Position numbers and translations under genes: made by a program | Source of the DNA: Paralithodes platypus | Lineage: Eukaryota > Arthropoda > Malacostraca > Decapoda > Lithodidae | NCBI GenBank assembly: GCA_032716605.1 | Contig: CM064517.1 | Location: forward strand, 26,853,039-26,917,038 | Direction: 5' to 3' | Length of the DNA: 64,000 nucleotides | In this document: positions 45,771 to 57,894 of the stretch, one piece after another | How positions within the stretch are numbered: the stretch's first letter is position 1 | Layout of the letters: the number at the start of each line of letters is the position of its first letter | The notes under the pieces: model-generated | Told to the model about the DNA's origin: nothing | The model's database searches: none | Seen by the model: the letters and a program-made list of their open reading frames with translations, nothing else

Positions 45771-46539
45771 GTTACAAAGGGATGTTGATAATCGTAGGCT
45801 TCTACATCATGTTGAAGTAATTTGGATTGTTGTTAATTGTATGTTGCCATTTTATATTGAAGTAATTGGGGTTATTATTAACTATGTGCTTGTATTTCAT
45901 GACAAAATAATTGCATTAATCATAAGGTAAATTGAAATAACGTTGATTATGTTGGGGAGTAATTTGTTGTTTGAGGGATAAAGCTTGTGTTTGAAGTTAG
46001 GTTATCCTGTTGTTCATTGTTAAAGTGTATGGTATAGTATTGAATAAGCTTGGCTTTCATATGAAATTCAATGTGGGTATATAGCTTTATATTTACTTGT
46101 GATAAAATCATGTTCCTATCAATATCAGCAATTATTAGTATACAGTATATAATTAAAAAGAAAATGGCTTACTGTGTAATGTTAAAAAGTTGTTTGTTTA
46201 TTTGTACAGTAGTAGTGTTTTGCTTATGAAATATTCTTGGTTGTACACTAAGCACAATTTGAAGGTATATTTTAATAAGAATACAGTATCTTATATCATT
46301 ATTTTTTGGAAATATTTAAACTTTGTATGCAGAATGCAGCAATTACTGTTTAGTCTACTGTTTTCATTTGTCATTTGAAGCTATAGTTTGTTTAGTTCTA
46401 TTTCATTAAAGATTGATTATTTGGGAATATTGGCTGAGTATTACGGAAATTATGGGCCCTCATTTCTATAAATTTATTTCTCTTCTCTGTTCTTGTAGAT
46501 TTTCCGTTAACAGCTGCTAGTAGGGTATAATAGCCACTT

Positions 46540-47165
46540 TGTACACGGTAGTCTAATTAGTGCACAATATCGATAAAGAATACCCACAAAAACATGAGCA
46601 CAGATACAGAGATCACCTTCAAAGTTAACTGGGCTAGGACCCGCTCAATAGTCTAGACCCATGTAGTGGTAATAGCACTGTGGAGTGGTCAATGGGGGCA
46701 GGTCTGAGAACCTGGAGGCAGTTTTTGCCTTAGCTATCACATTTGGGGAACTTCTTGAAGAAGCAAGACAAAGGCCTTGTCTGGAACAAGAAATGTGACA
46801 GTGGGGCTGCAAAAGTCAAAAGTCAGCATCCTAGCCCTCAGGAGGCCCTGACACCGTGGCTGACGACTCTGGATGCTAAACGACAACTTGAGCGAAAATT
46901 GAAGTAAGAGAAATAGAATAAGCAGGATAAATTTAAAATAATATGATAAAAGGACGAACAGCACATAGATGGGAATTTGAAGAGTAGACAATGGTGAAGG
47001 CATTTAGATTTGAACTAGGAGAGAAAGGCAGTAAAGAACCTCCATTCTCAGGTTCTAGAGCCCCCTCATTTTTTGTGGGTAGTATTTTTATCAATATATC
47101 TACTAATTGGGTGACCGCAACTGTATACAAATTGGCAGGTCCCCCCTAATGGTCATAGTTTTTAA
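46540..47165. mobile_element. Inverted-repeat element, long copy
   Basis: Left TAGTGCACAATATCGATAAA followed by GAATACCCAC; right GTGGGTAGTATTTTTATCAA followed by TATATC. A shorter relative lies at 60,155-60,425 with the same ends. Confidence 0.5.
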
Positions 47166-48304
47166 GTTTGTGGCTTCTCACCGATACTGTAATCATGCAC
47201 TAACTTACAAAATAAGTTTTTTTTTTATGCATGTGCTAATTATATGGAAAGCTTTCTTCATTTACAGCACTCTGAAATTTCAATATGACTTGTACTTGTA
47301 TTCACCGTTTTCTTTTATGCCAGAGTGTTTGTAATAATAAGACCTAGGATATGAATACCACGAGACATATTAGAGACACCTTGGACATGACCGAACAACA
47401 TTATACCGTCAGACATATATGCCATTACACCCATTAGGTCACACGTTCAACAATTATCGTATTTCAGATTAACACCTTATGATTTAAATTAGCTTGTACA
47501 GTACTTAACAAATTCATCATATAGTGTCAATGTTATTAGAACCTTGAGTATTACTTTGTCCAGTACATATAATTTCCCTGTATAATAGACCATTTGTAAA
47601 TTGTAGTTTTTTGTGTGTATTATTTTATTTGTTTGGCAAGTAATAAGTGTATTCAAATTTTTTATAAACACATATGTTTTTGTTAGCACTTTATGCTATT
47701 TTCTTCAGTTTCTGTAGCATGCTTGGGTTTCATTTTTTCAGGCATGTACTGTACATCAATTTTCTTTGCCATTGTAACATAGCCTTTACATAATCTATAA
47801 GTTTTCAGTGTAGCGGAATGCTAGTAGTATTTTATAGTTTTTATTTGTCAGTGGAGTGTCATTAGCTAACATGTTTGCATTCTTTCTTTTCTCCGGTTTA
47901 CCCTTCCCATTACCTCATTCCCTTCCTACCCTCTGCCATATTTATCTACCTTCCATCCCACTCACTCCCTTACACCCATCCCTATAACTTTCCCTCATAC
48001 CATACTACCCACCCTTTCCTAAACCTTTCCCTACTACCATTTTTGACCAACCCTTACTGTACCTATTCCTACCTCATTTGCCTCTACCCCTGATATCCTT
48101 ACGTACCTGACCCACACTTTCCTACTCCTACCCCTACCTTCCCTACCCACCCTTCCTACCCTACCCACACCTACCTGAACTCTGCCGTACCATTCTGCGT
48201 TGTGCACCGAACCAATCTTGCCACCACCACCACCACCACTGCCCCTTGTTTGTGGGCGCCCCCCTGTCCTGGTTGCTGGTGGTCATCTTTCCGCCTCACT
48301 ATAG

Positions 48305-48477
48305 CCAAGGGTCGCACCAATGTGGAGTTACGCGAGCAGTTCATCCTGGCGGAGGGAGTGTCACAGAGCATGACACCGTTCAAGTCCAAGCCCAGCCCCA
48401 ACAGTTCCGTGTCCAGCCAATCTGGCACCCCCGCACAGCGCTCTCAGTCAGTGCCTAACTCGGGGCCCATAATTAAG
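48305..48477 (+). CDS. shot: Spectraplakin exon 19, start of basic tail
   Basis: Acceptor CCGCCTCACTATAG, donor ATTAAG|GTCTGT, phase 1 to 0. It codes KGRTNVELREQFILAEGVSQ, then SMTPFKSKPSPNSSVSSQSG and ends NSGPIIK. The GRTNxELREQFILAxGVSQ block directly after GAS2 and the GPIIK just before VRER are family hallmarks. An upstream in-frame extension to 48,202 is possible but lacks an acceptor. Confidence 0.96.
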
Positions 48478-50827
48478 GTCTGTCTTTATTACCTCCCACG
48501 TTACTCATAGAAAATGTGGGGAATTCATGGTCTCTCTCTCTCCACTCCCCACATTTGATGCACTTTAGTCACTTAAGTGTGATCAGAATTAGTGCATTAC
48601 CCCCACATAGCAAGGTGGGACTAAGTGCACTTGTGTAACTTCAGAAAGTTAAGTATGGTGCAGCCTAGTACTTGTTTTCTTATGACTCCTCCCTCATCAT
48701 ATCTCTTCCCATATGTGATTATCAAAATTCTCCCAAAAATCGTTTACCCAGGAAAAGCAAACTAGTTATGAAATGTAAATTATGGTGTTCAGCTTTTATA
48801 GCAATGTCCAAACTTGTCCTGCATTATAGTTCAAATGGTGTGGTCATTATAAACTGTGTTGAAACTCGAAAAGGTTCTAATGAAGAAAACCAACTCAACA
48901 GTATAACAAGCCAGGGCAGGTTGAAAAAGCTTCTTATTGTATTTTGTTTCTGCATGGTTATGGCATGTGTCTTAAGAAAATAAGAAGCTTTCTGTATGCC
49001 CAGCTTCGCCCTCTCAGGTATGTAAACGTGTGTGTTGCTAGTGACCAAGGCAAACCACAGCCAGTTATTTATGATTTTGCAGCTTTTTATGTTTCGTTTG
49101 GAGCAACAGTATTGTCTTTTGTTTTTAGTTTAGTTTTAATAAGTTATTACTAGCACTACAAAACATTTTCTGAAAGAGTTGATAACCTTTTTAGCTATTT
49201 TACTCCGTTACATATTTTTTACATACAGTATATAACATCACTTATCTCCAGCTCGCACACTATACATAATGTTACATTATATATAACTGTGCTAACTTTT
49301 ATATTTTTAAACCCTATCTAAATACATTTTTAGTTTGGATTGTTTAAAAGCTTTGAATAAAATATTATTTGGAATGCTTACAAAACTAAAGAAATTATAT
49401 TTGTTCTACTATAATGAAATTTCAACAGAACTGTACAATAAATCAAACTGACAAAGTTTAAAATTGAAATCAGACATGCAATTGTATTCCTAGTATATTT
49501 TCAATACTGTATACAGAAAAATAATAATTCATCAAATTATAAACAGTTGCTAAATCAGATTTTAATATTGCAGTCTGACAAAAGTGTCAGACAAGTGTCA
49601 GTCACATGTTGTATAAAGTATTCTATTAATTTACATTAGTTGTAGTTCAAAATCAAATTGATTCATACTTTTATATAACCTAATAATATATACAGTACTT
49701 CAACATTATATGCAAAGACACAAACCTTTTCTCTTATCAAACTGTTCTTCTTTACACAGTTTAGGTAATACTAGTTATGCTGAATATTAGTACTGTACTG
49801 TATTAGATTTCCACAAACAGGAACATAAGAATAATTCCAAGTAATACTGTGCAATACACAATAATGATGGAAACATTTATTGCAATTCAATTAAAAACTG
49901 ACCTGAAGAAAGAGTTCAATACTCATAGGAAAATAAATTAAAATTTTAAGGCTAAGCTATTATAAAACAGAACAGTACACCATATTGATAGGAACATTTA
50001 TTGCAGCTCATTTTGTTATGGCTGAACTGATGCCTCTGTTTGAGCAAATCCGACAAAATGAGTCGGAAAGCTCAGGCACTGCGCCTCTGTGTACGGTTCG
50101 TATGGGGTCGTCAGGGGGGGCCGTGTTCCTCCGGTCTGACTCCTCTTCAAGCTCAACCAGGGTAGGAGCCTCCGAGTTGGGGCATCCAGTGGGTTTCAAG
50201 TCAAAATGGCCACACTCCTAATTGGCTACAACCAAAATGGCCACAGTCTCCTTGCCTAATCTGAACTATTACAGTACTGTAGCTGTTCTGGTTGTGGCCA
50301 TTTAGGCGTGTGGCCGTTTTTACCTGCTTCCGTCCAATGTGGTCTGACGTAGTTTTTGATGTGCAGCCTGGCTCAAAAGTTTTATCCTTTGCCTGGGGTT
50401 TCTAGTTAATACAGCCATTTACGAACGCAAGACTGAATTATAATAATAAATATATAAGCTGATTAGCTACAATACCTGGCAAATTAATTTTTGACTAGGA
50501 ATGTACTTTTTGCAAGTCGCTGAGCCAGTCCTAATCATTGCACGAGATTGTTAACTCCTAGTGGATCATCAGGAAATTTGCCCCTTATTGTTGAAGAGTG
50601 ATAAGGTATTCTTTTCCCTATTATTCATTATTTTGTTAGAATTATGAATGGAACAGGTGAAGGCTTTTGTTGAAAAGGTAAGATTAAAAAAAAAATTGAG
50701 TGTGATAATTTTTGGTCACCATCATCTTTTTAACAAAGTCATTGTTTCCGATATAAATATAGCAAAATTTTGAAAAGGGAAAAGTGCATACCTTTCATCC
50801 ATTTAATACTATGGGTGTTAGACTGTA

Positions 50828-51035
50828 GAAGAAAGTTGATCAGTTTTCTCAAATCCTGAAGGGTGTAAGATGCTGGGCCCCTGACGATGATTGTATAAAA
50901 TGGTGAACAGTTTTCTACATGCGAGATGTGTAGAAGAAAGTTAATCATCTTTTTTCAAATTCTGAAAGGTTTAATAAGCTAAGCCCCTGACTGATTATAT
51001 GAAATGGTGAACTATTTTCTACATATAATATTTTC
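50828..51035 (+). repeat. Two-copy tandem duplication, about 107 bp
   Basis: TGTAGAAGAAAGTTGATCAG near 50,825 and TGTAGAAGAAAGTTAATCAT near 50,930 each continue through CAAAT.CTGAA.GGT to GGTGAAC.(G/A)TTTTCTACAT. Confidence 0.85.
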
Positions 51036-52959
51036 CTAATGATTCTCGTCCTGTATGCCTGTCCATGTAGGGTGTGCTAGTGTTTTTGTACTTATTCCGC
51101 TTGGTTTGAACTAGTATGTCGATTGTAGGCCTACAGTTCGTGTACATAACTTTGCTGCCTAAACTACAATTCGATCCTTAAAACTGTATCCTAAATGAAA
51201 ACATGACTGCATTTATTTAATTAGTTTTGTCATGTTTGTAGCTACCATATTCGTAGGCAAATGTTCATATCAATGCTGTGAAATGTTCTACTCAGTAGAT
51301 TTTGTGGGTTTGTGATCCTTTTGTTGTTTGTTTATAGTATCCTTTGTTTGTTTACTTAGAGACCATTAACAATAGATCCCAGTACCCTTAGCCTTCCAGT
51401 CCTCCTCACTTATACCTCAGGCCTTAAACAGTAATCCAGCCTATAGCCACATTTTTGCCATCTGATCTTATGAAGCAACTCAAATTGGTCTGCAGTGAAA
51501 TCAAGCGGCACCTAAGTACTGTATACTCCATTGAAATCAAGCATTTCTTGTATCCCCAAGAAGACCGCTCGCTATCAATATTGATGCCATCTAGATTAAC
51601 TTGGTAATTATTGCATTAGATAATTCTCTGATAGTTATCTACAAAATTATCATGGCCCATTCTCTGATAGTTGACCACAATATCAACATGGCCCAGTAAA
51701 TCAACACCGTTTTTGCCGGCAGAGACCAAGATGCCCAAGCGGGAAATAACAGCTTAATGAACCGCAAAAAATGTGGCATTGGATATCTTTGAGAGAAGAT
51801 GGGAAAGCTAAAGTGTTTTTTGCTGCAATGCCATAATTATTAAATGACCGTACATAAAATGGCTTAAACGACAGAACGGATATTTTTCATGGGGTTGCTC
51901 TAATTGAAGCGAATATTATTCAGTGTATAATTTGGGGATTTGAATACGTAAAGTACACTATATCCGCAAAAAAACAAAATTCATACTGTACATTCTTGTT
52001 GTTGTAGTAGCCCCAATGTGTTCTTTATGGGAACCTTTCGGCATCCAGGTAGTCACTGAGGCCGCACCTCCCTGGGTCATGGGTAAAGTGTGGCGAGATC
52101 CGTTTGTGAGATAGCAGCGGAGAAGGAAGGTTGTCAGTCCATGGGGTCGTAGCTTTGGGCCGATGTTTCCTCCATCTGCAGCCCTCTCAGCACCACCACC
52201 ATTACAGGCGGATGTCTTTGGCGCGTTATCCCCCGTTTTATTCGCCTTGTAAGACACACCGTAGGATACATGGGGCATATTCTTTTCCTCCACTAAATAT
52301 GGAGGACCCCCTTATCCCCAGAGGGGGGTACTGTATTGTACATGTACAGTACATTTGATCCTACTTAGTCCCTTAACCTTTTCAAACAGATACGAACAGC
52401 ATTGCTTCCAGATAATTTTACTCAGATTAAGGACTCGTCAGGCTTTCTCAGTTAACCCTTTAACTATGACAGATACTAGAAGATAAAATAATAAGTGTCA
52501 TCTGGATGAATGGGTAAAATGCTGTAGAAGTCTCGAAACTATTACAAGGTCACCGATGCTCGAACAGGAACATGAAATATTCACCCCTTCAGTACAGTGG
52601 TGCCAAAGTCATTCTTTTTTGGCTAACACTACAGTTTGTTCATTATGAGGATTCTAGAAATTGTGACCCTTGGCCTCTTGTAACTCAGGGAGGGCTGAAG
52701 CAAATGGGTTGTAAATATCATACAGTGCCTATTTGCTGGTTGAAAGGAGCAAGTATGCTATAAGAATCAACATTGGCTGATTGGCTGATTGGCTGATTGA
52801 ATCTTTCCAAATGGTAAAAATAGAGTATCAGCTCGCTTGTTAAGTCCTTTTTAAATTATGAGAGGTTGAAATGGGATTTCTAATTTCATCATAATAAATA
52901 GACTATAAACAGATTTACTTAGCTTGGGAAGGACCTTAAACAAAGGTATTATTGTAATC

Positions 52960-53005
52960 TTCGGGGATCGCGGCGTTAGGCAATAGATAGATAGATAGAT
53001 AGATA
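52960..53005 (+). mobile_element. Solo 3' tail of RTE-like element with (GATA)n
   Basis: TTCGGGGATCGCGGCGTTAG followed by GCAATAGATAGATAGATAGA matches the 3' end of the element at 55,405-56,341 (TTCGGGGATCGCGGCGTCAG, GCAATAGATA). This is an extreme 5' truncation of the same family. Confidence 0.7.
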
Positions 53006-53971
53006 TGTTTACCTTTAGTTTAGCTATAACAAGGTCACCGATGCTCGAACAGAAAAAGTAACATTAAATGCTTAAGTTTAGTTACGGTGTTAAATTTGTT
53101 TGATGATTGGAAGTGGCTGATGTGGTTTGTCTTATTACACACAAGCTCCTATACCGGGAACCCACTCCCTCTATGCTAAAATGATGGTGGCATATCAGCA
53201 AATGGTAAGAGCTTTTCTGTATCCTCTTAGAATTATGTTTTTATTTTTGTTTTCATTAGTGTCCTGTTATAACCCATATATTTCAAAACTGTCAATTTTA
53301 AGTATGTTTGATAGAATGCCTCACTGTTTTGCTTCTGTAGTATGTTTGATCTTCTACATGAAAAAACAAAAAAATATTGGCTATAGATATTTAACAAAAA
53401 AAGTACTGTACAGGTACATCAAAAATATTCTAAACCATTGCTATTTTATATCCAAACTTGATTGACTTGATATAGTTTACTTGTATTTATATTTATCATG
53501 ATAACTTGATATTTACAGTTATTTTAATCTTGTACCTCAATGTGACATTTTTTATTACTACTGTATGCAGAAGTGAAATAGTGTTGTTTTATTGTGTATG
53601 TTGTTGCTATGTACAGTATTAATTTGTAGTAGTGAAGTATGTGGTGCTAGGAGGCTCTGAATGCCTTGGGTATGTCTAATACTGTTTTAACTTTATTTTG
53701 TTTTGAGAAGTACTTGTTAGAATATTTAATACTGTTTAACTTTATTTTGTTTTGAAAAGTATTTGTTTTAATGTTTTAGAGATAAATATAATTTGGCTAA
53801 TTAAATTTATAATAATGCAACTTTAAAAAAACCTGTCTGTGATCTCTATACAGTATAGTAGTAGTTCATAATATCAAAACTGACTGCCCAAATTGTCTAA
53901 TGAAATATAATTACTGTACATACAAATTACCGGTATGTAGAATGAACAATTTATCTTATTTTTACTTGTGC

Positions 53972-54204
53972 TTAACCCTTTCAGACTCATATGACGCAGA
54001 GGTTGCCAGATTAGCAATAAGAAATAGTTCTCTCACTCTTATAATTACCTCTCCAAAATTAGTTTTCTGCCCACAGCTAACTCAAAGACAACTGCAGAGG
54101 TTGAAGTAACTAAACTAAAGGTTTCTAAATACCCCTGATGGTAACAAAGGTTTTAAAGTATCCCTAATAGGCTCAAAATCGTGTCATATGTTGGAGAGGG
54201 TTAA
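53972..54204 (-). mobile_element. MITE of the TTAACCCTTT family, copy 3
   Basis: Reverse-complement copy of 20,405-20,639 and 32,795-33,030: CTCCAAAATTAGTTTTCTGC, CTGCAGAGGTTGAAGTAACT and CCCCTGATGGTAACAAAGG, with TTAACCCTTTC and GAGAGGGTTAA at the ends. Confidence 0.7.
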
Positions 54205-54605
54205 TACTTTGTAGTTTTGTCAGCTTAGGAAAGACCTAATATTTTAAGTGTTAAATTTTTAGCTCAATTACTATGCTCCTTTCTTTACTATGATGTCAGT
54301 ACTGTACAGTATTGGCAACACCAAAATTCAGTATCATATACAATAACTTAGAATCTTAGATTATGGTGTCAATCCTTTGTTTTAAACAATAACTATAATA
54401 TATGACGCTTCCACACTGAATAAATTCAGTGCCTATGAAAATATTTCCTAAATTGAATAAAAAAGTTTGGTGGTACAATAGTCTGAATATACAGTTTAAA
54501 GTAACTTTGTCTAAAACTATAATTCAGAATTGTCAAAATATTTACAAGAAAAAACTTACTGTAACGCCCCCTTAACGTGATTATTTGTTGTGTGTGTGAT
54601 TCAAG

Positions 54606-54771
54606 GTCCGAGAAAGAACCGCCAAGAGCTCTGGGATGGGTCGGTCGTCCTTCAGTGCCGGCACCTCGGACTCTTCCTTCACCGAGGAGGGCGGCACCGG
54701 CGGATACCACCCCGGTGGCAAGCGTAAGGCATCCGCACCCGTCACCTCACGATCCTCATACAATGCCTCAG
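54606..54771 (+). CDS. shot: Spectraplakin exon 20, basic Ser/Gly tail
   Basis: Acceptor GTGTGATTCAAG, donor CTCAG|GTGGGT, phase 0 to 1. It codes VRERTAKSSGMGRSSFSAGT, then SDSSFTEEGGTGGYHPGGKR and KASAPVTSRSSYNAS. It follows GPIIK of the previous exon as IIKVRER does in Shot. Low-complexity, unstructured, basic tail of the kind that binds acidic microtubule surfaces. Confidence 0.93.
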
Positions 54772-55019
54772 GTGGGTGGGCATGCCATTATTTTGTTAAA
54801 ATTAAAATAATTTATAAACGCTGATGTATTGTAGTACATTGTCATAAGTGCTAATTCTCCTCATCAGCGGATTCAACAGTGCTTACATTACGTAACTATT
54901 CAAAGATTGTTCAGTTATTAATCTTTATACAGTATATAGTACTGTACAGGATATTCCACAGTATCATTTGGTATTGATAATAAATAATTGCACCTTCCCT
55001 ACCCGTGTGGTGATAACAG

Positions 55020-55240
55020 CAGACAGCCAGCCAGGCAGCCGAGGAGGAAGCCGTCCAGCGTCTCGGGGCCCAGGTTCCCGCCCGGGATCCCGTCCCCCAA
55101 GCCGGGCTGGATCAGAGGTTTCCCTGGACTCCAACGACGGGGGCCGCACACCCATGAGGCGCACACCCTCATTCTCACGCACCGCTCGGACGTCCTCTAG
55201 TCAGTCCTCTGGGGTACAGCGTTCCTCATCCCTCAGAAAG
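55020..55240 (+). CDS. shot: Spectraplakin exon 21, GSR-repeat tail
   Basis: Acceptor GTGATAACAG|CAG (tandem NAGNAG, second site at 55,023), donor AGAAAG|GTAAGA, phase 1 to 0. It codes DSQPGSRGGSRPASRGPGSR, then PGSRPPSRAGSEVSLDSNDG and GRTPMRRTPSFSRTARTSSS. The GSRxxSRPxSR repeats are the microtubule-binding GSR motifs known from spectraplakin and GAS2-like tails. Confidence 0.95.
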
Positions 55241-57820
55241 GTAAGACATGGATTTATTTATTATATGTACTCTTAAACTACCTACTGTATTAGAGCAGGT
55301 TAAGTATCTATCCATCTATAATAACTCTTAATTCTGACAGTCCTATCCTAATACTTTTTGCACATTGATGCCTTCCTTCCTTCCTTTTATACTGGCTATC
55401 ATTAGGGGTGTGTGATGTCCCCGTGGTTATTTACTGTATATATGGATGGAGTCATGAAAGAAATACTATCAAGAGCAGTGGATGTTGGTGTATTGCTGAA
55501 AAGGGAGGGAATTGAGTGGAAGCTACCTATACTGCTGTTTGTGGATGATACAGTTCTGATGAGTGATAATGAATGGGAGTTGCAGGGTCTGGTAAATGCG
55601 TTTGGAACAGTGTGCGAAAAACGGAATTTGAAGGTAAATGCGGGGAAGAGCAAGGTTATGGTCTTCGAAAGGGGTTAAGTCACAGAGTGTGAGGTGAAGC
55701 TGAACGGTCAGGCTATGGAGATCGTCAACTCTTTTAAGTATCTGGGCAGTGTGTTGAGTAAAGATGGGACTATGGATGAAGTGCGGGAGAGGGTACAACA
55801 GGGGAAGAGGGTTGTAGGAACGCTGAAAGCAGTAACAAGAAATAGGGTGGTCAGTATGGAAGTGAAGAAGTCCTTGCATGACAGTGTGGTAATCCCGACA
55901 CTGACTTACGAAAGCGAAGCATGGACGTTGATTGAGAGACTCAGACCAAGAGTGAGAGCAGTGGAAATTAATTACTTAAGAAGTGCATGCGGAGTTACAT
56001 GGAGGGATAGACAGACTAATGAGGAAGTAAGACTGAGGTGTGGTGTGGAGGTAGATTTGCTGGAAAGTGTGAAAAGGAACAACTTGAGAAGGTTCGGCCA
56101 TATGGAACATATGGAAAGTGAGAGAATGACTAAGAGGGTGTATGAGAGCGAGGTGGAGGGACAGAGGGAGAGGTAGACCGATAGAGAGGTGGAAGGATGG
56201 AGTGAGGAAGTATATGAACGAAGGCGGTGCTGGTTGGGGGGAGGGGCGTCGACTGACTGGGGACAGAGGTGCATGGGGGCGGTTCGTTTGTGGCCACCCC
56301 TTCGGGGATCGCGGCGTCAGGCAATAGATAGATAGATAGATTAGATGATTTATACAGTTTAGGAGGGAACTGTGGAAGTTAAAAGGGTAAACCCTCTTAA
56401 TTAACCCTTGACTTCCATATATCTTTCCTAAACTGAAAGTGTCTAATGATATCTAGAAAATCAAGTCATTACTGTATAGTATACTGACTAAGAGTTAGGT
56501 GGCTCATTTATACTGTAGGCCTATTCTTAAATTGACCACAAATGTGTGAATTAAGGTGTAGTGTTGGTGTTAGTCTCATGGGACTAACTGATCGCACACT
56601 AATGGGAAGGGAGTTATGAGGATACCAACAAATTTGGATTACTGCATATGGTACAAAATAATGTGGTTTTAATCGGATGTATAACATTGAAATCCAATGT
56701 ACTGTACTGTATAACTTTTCACAATCATGGAGTAGCATGATAATTAGTTCTTTATTAATATTTCCAGTGACATACTTTCATAGTCTGTTGATAAAACCAG
56801 TTTTGTTATTTACATAAACTATAAGAAGTCCGATATGCAAAATTTTATGCGATTCATTATGTTACTTAGTTAATACATTGGTTTCTCATGCATACTTTTA
56901 TTGAAAATTATGTTCTTTTCATGTAACAGCACTGGTTTTGTATTTAGTTCACTGATTGTAATATGGAAGATAGTTGGGTATGTTATTATTAATATATCTG
57001 GAAATGGATATTTCTTTGCTATACGGTACTGTAATTGTTAACATTTTCCCTATGTCCGTCCTTTATATATCAACAACAACTGTTCAGACAGATTTACAGG
57101 AGGGCTTTTCCAGTAACATTTGATCCGCAACATAATTCTGGCAGCATTTTTAGATTATTTTAGAATGATATTGGCAACTAGATGGAATTTAAATTATTTA
57201 AAATGACAGGTAAAAAAACATACCATTTATACCTGATGTTGCCAGATCAGTTACGGAAAAAATATTACGGGAAAAACACTTGTGTAACTCCGCCTTTAGT
57301 AATCCACCATATGTTCCATTTCTTTCTGTTTCTTAATATCTGAGCTAGTCTCGGGCAATAACTCAGAGTCCAGATACTCAAAACTTTCACAACTTTGCAT
57401 CTCACTATAACAGTCATATCTTGACATATACATGTCATAACTCTTGTGTCAATATTACTCACAGCACATCATAAATGGGCATAATAATAATAATAATGTT
57501 ATGTCTGCCTTACTTTTCTGAGTATGATCAAGTTATGATGTCCAAGCAAGTAATAAGCCATTAAATTGTAAATCTTACAGTCCATGGTCCAGATCCCAGA
57601 ATCTCAAGAATTGATACCTTTCGATGAGACAAATATATATTTTCAGCATAAAGTTAAATATATACTTATGTGTGATAGTGAGATTACCTCTCTAAAATAT
57701 TATGCTATATCTCTCACTATGTTGTAATTAATACTGGTTTGAGTATCTGATCCCTGAACCCTCCCTCCCTTTGGTCTTGGCTTACCTTAATATTAACCCT
57801 GGGGCCTCCCTCTCCTTCAG
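55241..57820. other. Intron with RTE-like element
   Basis: Contains the plus-strand LINE remnant at 55,405-56,341 and, just after it, a hairpin of the 'GACGATT' dispersed family at 56,350-56,450. The rest is AT-rich with nothing recognised. Confidence 0.75.
55405..56341 (+). mobile_element. RTE-like non-LTR retrotransposon, 5'-truncated, one stop in frame
   Basis: The frame begins GCVMSPWLFTVYMDGVMKE and has the catalytic LLFVDDTVLM box near 55,540. One TAA at 55,676 interrupts the frame, which then continues in the same register: VNSFKYLGSVLSKDGTMDEV, VIPTLTYESEAWTLIERLR, EINYLRSACGVTWRDRQTNE and RRFGHMEHM. The 3' end is TTCGGGGATCGCGGCGTCAG, then CAATAGATAGATAGATAGAT. Only the second half of the polymerase is left. 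It sits in sense orientation in a host intron. Confidence 0.88.
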
Positions 57821-57894
57821 GCTTCGGCCCCTGTCAGGCCCTCCCCAGGCACTGTCAACGGCACCGGGTCACGTACACTCTCGGTCTCGTCCAG
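57821..57894 (+). CDS. shot: Spectraplakin exon 22, Ser/Thr tail
   Basis: Acceptor CCCTCTCCTTCAG, donor TCCAG|GTAAGG, phase 0 to 2. It codes ASAPVRPSPGTVNGTGSRTL then SVSS. GC-rich between AT-rich flanks, with strong splice sites. Confidence 0.9.

Larger units (their letters stand above)
42848..48304. other. Large intron between GAS2 domain and tail
   Basis: 5.4 kb, mostly AT-rich. It contains an inverted-repeat element at 44,427-44,952, a poly-A and GC-rich block at 45,384-45,770 and an inverted-repeat element at 46,540-47,165. 47,870-48,190 is a long pyrimidine-rich stretch (CCTACC/TTCC repeats) before the acceptor. No exon that fits phase 1 was recognised. Confidence 0.65.
48478..54605. 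other. Large intron with candidate alternative exons and repeats
   Basis: 6.1 kb. It holds a GC-rich candidate exon at 50,007-50,161, a possible short exon at 53,146-53,204, a two-copy tandem duplication (50,828-51,035), a solo LINE tail (52,960-53,005) and a MITE (53,972-54,204). The 24-base block ACAAGGTCACCGATGCTCGA+ACAG occurs twice, near 52,545 and 53,030, around the LINE tail. Confidence 0.65.

Noticed and set aside
48202..48304. In-frame upstream extension of exon 19, coding HRTNLATTTTTTAPCLW and on to TIAKGRTN
   Set aside because: No acceptor with a pyrimidine tract at the needed phase, while CACTATAG at 48,304 fits. 'TIAKGRTN' does resemble a vertebrate MACF1 form, so it was considered.
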